A stretch of 52,217 nucleotides of DNA from Arthrobacter sp. ISL-95 (GTDB taxonomy: Bacteria; Actinomycetota; Actinomycetes; Actinomycetales; Micrococcaceae), in contig NZ_JAGGPR010000002.1 of the NCBI RefSeq assembly GCF_018613695.1, positions 215,964 to 268,180 of the forward strand, read 5' to 3'. Of the stretch, positions 50,640-52,217 are shown in pieces. Under the pieces are notes generated by a model. That model worked only from the letters and a program-made list of their open reading frames with translations, searched no databases and was not told the origin of the DNA. The position numbers and the translations under genes were made by a program. The stretch's first letter is position 1; each line of letters opens with the position of its first letter.

Positions 50640-50670
50640 TGTCCAGTCAATGGACAGCGGGAACTATTAT
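50640..50670 (+). promoter_or_regulatory. Dyad operator and -10 upstream of the MHS transporter
   Basis: TGTCCA (50640–50645) and TGGACA (50651–50656) are exact reverse complements five bases apart, with a further TTGGAC at 50629. A -10-like TATTAT lies at 50665–50670, so the dyad covers the -35 region. Gap 50450–50743 holds no gene. Confidence 0.5.
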
Positions 50671-50743
50671 TGAACTCTCGAATAATCCTTCGCCGGATAG
50701 GCTCTTGGGGGCTTCGGCCGGCGTGAAAGAAAGCTGCAAATAC

Positions 50744-52153
50744 ATGTCTTCCACCGCACCATCCAAGGAAGGCGAGTCCACTAAGCCAGTGAACTCGCGG
50801 GGCAAGGTGATCTTCGCGAGCCTGATCGGCACGACGATCGAGTTCTACGACTTTTACGCCTATGCCACCGCGTCGGTACTCGTCTTTCCGAAGCTCTTCT
50901 TCCCGGACGCCACTGACATCAATGCGCTGCTCAGTGCTTTCGCCATCTTCGGTGTTGCCTTCTTCGCGCGGCCCATCGGCGCCGTGGTCTTCGGTCACTT
51001 CGGTGACAAGATCGGCCGCAAGGGCACCCTGGTTGCATCGCTGCTGACCATGGGTATTGCAACCTTCCTCATTGGCCTGCTGCCGACGGCCTCCATGGCG
51101 GGGTGGGCGGTTCTGGCCCCGATCATGCTGGTGGTCCTTCGCTTCTTCCAGGGCCTGGCCCTGGGTGGAGAATGGTCCGGCGCTGCGTTGCTCGCCACGG
51201 AGAACGCCCCCGAGGGCAAGCGCGCCATCTACGGAACGTTCCCGCAGCTGGGTGCTCCCATTGGCTTCATCATCGCCAACGTCATCTTTATCTGGATGAA
51301 CGTATCCCTGAGCGCCGAAGAGTTCCTGGCGTGGGGATGGAGGGTTCCGTTCATCCTCAGCGCCGTATTGGTGATCGTGGGCCTCTATGTTCGTTTGAAG
51401 CTGGTGGAGAGCGTGTCCTTCACCAAGGTGATCGAGCAGGACAAGGTGCAAAAGATGCCGCTTGCAGCCACCCTCAAGAGCCACTGGCGCCCCGTTGTGG
51501 CGGGTACGTTCATTATGTTTGCCACGTACGTGCTCTTCTACATCATGACCACGTTCACCCTGTCCTACGGCACCAAGCCAACGTTGGCCGGGGCCCAAGC
51601 GGCCGCTGAAAAGGCCGGCAAGCCCATGACGGCTGATCAGGTCGCGGCGTTTGTCCCCGGCTTGGGGATCACGCGGTCCGACTTCCTCTGGATGCTGATC
51701 ATCGGCGTCATCTTCTTCGGCATCTTCACCGTGGTCTCCGGACCACTCGCTGAGAAGTGGGGCCGCCGAAAGTTCCTGCTGGGCGTCACTGCCGGTATCT
51801 TCGTGTTCGGGGCGCTCTGGTTCACCATGTTCGGTCCTGGCCAGGCAGCGGCCATGGTTGGCCTCATTGTGGGCTTCACGCTCATGGGGCTCACCTTCGG
51901 GCCAATGGCGGCCATCCTTCCCGAGCTGTTCCCGGCCAACGTCCGTTACACCGGTTCAGCCGTTGCGTACAACCTGTCCTCGATGATCGGCGCAGCACCT
52001 GCTTCGTTTGTGGCCATTGCGCTGTGGTCTGCAGCCAACGGCAGCACCTGGCTGGTGGGTGCCTACATGGCGGCGGCCGCCGTGGTCACCTTCGTGGCGC
52101 TCTGGCTGACACGCGAAACCAAGGACACGGATTACGAGAACAACGTGGCCTAA
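50744..52153 (+). CDS. MHS-family MFS metabolite:H+ symporter
   Basis: A 469-residue transporter with about 12 membrane segments. The MHS signature is clear: 'SLIGTTIEFYDFYAYATASV', 'RPIGAVVFGHFGDKIGRKGT' (inter-helix 2–3 motif), 'RFFQGLALGGEWSGAALLAT' and 'LFPANVRYTGSAVAYNLSSM'. The class moves dicarboxylates, shikimate, proline or similar acids; substrate is not readable. The ATG at 50744 gives the normal length; an open frame reaches back over the promoter. The last 64 bases of the window after it show nothing. Confidence 0.92.
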   Translation: MSSTAPSKEGESTKPVNSRGKVIFASLIGTTIEFYDFYAYATASVLVFPKLFFPDATDINALLSAFAIFGVAFFARPIGAVVFGHFGDKIGRKGTLVASLLTMGIATFLIGLLPTASMAGWAVLAPIMLVVLRFFQGLALGGEWSGAALLATENAPEGKRAIYGTFPQLGAPIGFIIANVIFIWMNVSLSAEEFLAWGWRVPFILSAVLVIVGLYVRLKLVESVSFTKVIEQDKVQKMPLAATLKSHWRPVVAGTFIMFATYVLFYIMTTFTLSYGTKPTLAGAQAAAEKAGKPMTADQVAAFVPGLGITRSDFLWMLIIGVIFFGIFTVVSGPLAEKWGRRKFLLGVTAGIFVFGALWFTMFGPGQAAAMVGLIVGFTLMGLTFGPMAAILPELFPANVRYTGSAVAYNLSSMIGAAPASFVAIALWSAANGSTWLVGAYMAAAAVVTFVALWLTRETKDTDYENNVA

Positions 52154-52217
52154 GTACCCAATAACGACGTCGGCCCCGCACCAAACGCTTGGGTTCTAGC
52201 GGTCGTTGCAACACTCA

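Noticed and set aside
1..52217. CRISPR array, rRNA, insertion sequence or phage genes
   Set aside because: No regular spaced repeats, rRNA segments, transposases or phage proteins were seen in the window.

Overview
The window looks like a chromosomal stretch of a high-GC actinobacterium in the Arthrobacter/Paenarthrobacter group (Micrococcaceae). The reasons are the GC-rich coding sequence, frequent GTG and TTG starts, the order tRNA-Gln–glmU–prs–rplY–pth, an actinobacterial SCO4848-like membrane protein next to a DUF2505 protein, SOS boxes of the TCGAAC-N4-GTTCGA type, and GlnR-like half-sites in front of the nitrogen genes. I see no rRNA, CRISPR array, insertion sequence or prophage. Species assignment is inference.

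Layout. 1–5.2 kb is housekeeping: a TetR regulator, tRNA-Gln(TTG), glmU, prs, rplY (with a structured leader) and pth. 5.3–13.8 kb holds three very large tandem ATPase regulators. The first two are complete LuxR-type LAL/MalT-like proteins. The third lacks the C-terminal DNA-binding domain and follows a ~490-base region packed with GAGTA boxes and a nested hairpin. 13.9–15.7 kb is a sufS–sufU sulfur-mobilisation pair. 15.7–19.5 kb carries minus-strand genes: NhaA antiporter, SCO4848-like protein, DUF2505 protein and an SDR/NmrA-type oxidoreductase. 19.6–24.1 kb is mfd plus a YdjM-like membrane protein. 24.2–28.6 kb is a mixed set: small membrane protein, deoC, compact FAD oxidoreductase, RibD/DHFR-like reductase, lipoprotein and unknowns. 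28.9–30.8 kb is an SOS-controlled umuD–umuC mutagenesis module with two SOS boxes that are exact mirror images.

30.8–50.5 kb is dominated by nitrate/nitrite assimilation in separated blocks: nirB–cobA–uroporphyrinogen-III-synthase-like on the minus strand, nirD divergent from nirB, and further on narK–nasA–nasB as a tight minus-strand operon. NarK would import nitrate, NasA/NasB reduce it to nitrite, NirB/NirD reduce nitrite to ammonium, and CobA with the HemD-like protein would serve siroheme supply. Arrays of half-sites at an exact 11-base step, resembling GlnR sites, precede both nirB and narK. Between the blocks lie a phosphosugar mutase, a secreted fructan pair (GH68 levansucrase and GH32 lipoprotein), a purine nucleoside phosphorylase, an LpdA-type quinone reductase and an MBL-fold hydrolase flanked by two copies of a palindromic repeat. 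The window ends with an MHS-family symporter.

Most genes are recognisable. The less explained material is in the noncoding DNA (rplY leader, GAGTA cluster, long extragenic palindromes, REP-like pair, dyads upstream of levansucrase) and in the triple ATPase-regulator cluster, which is the best candidate here for an undescribed system.
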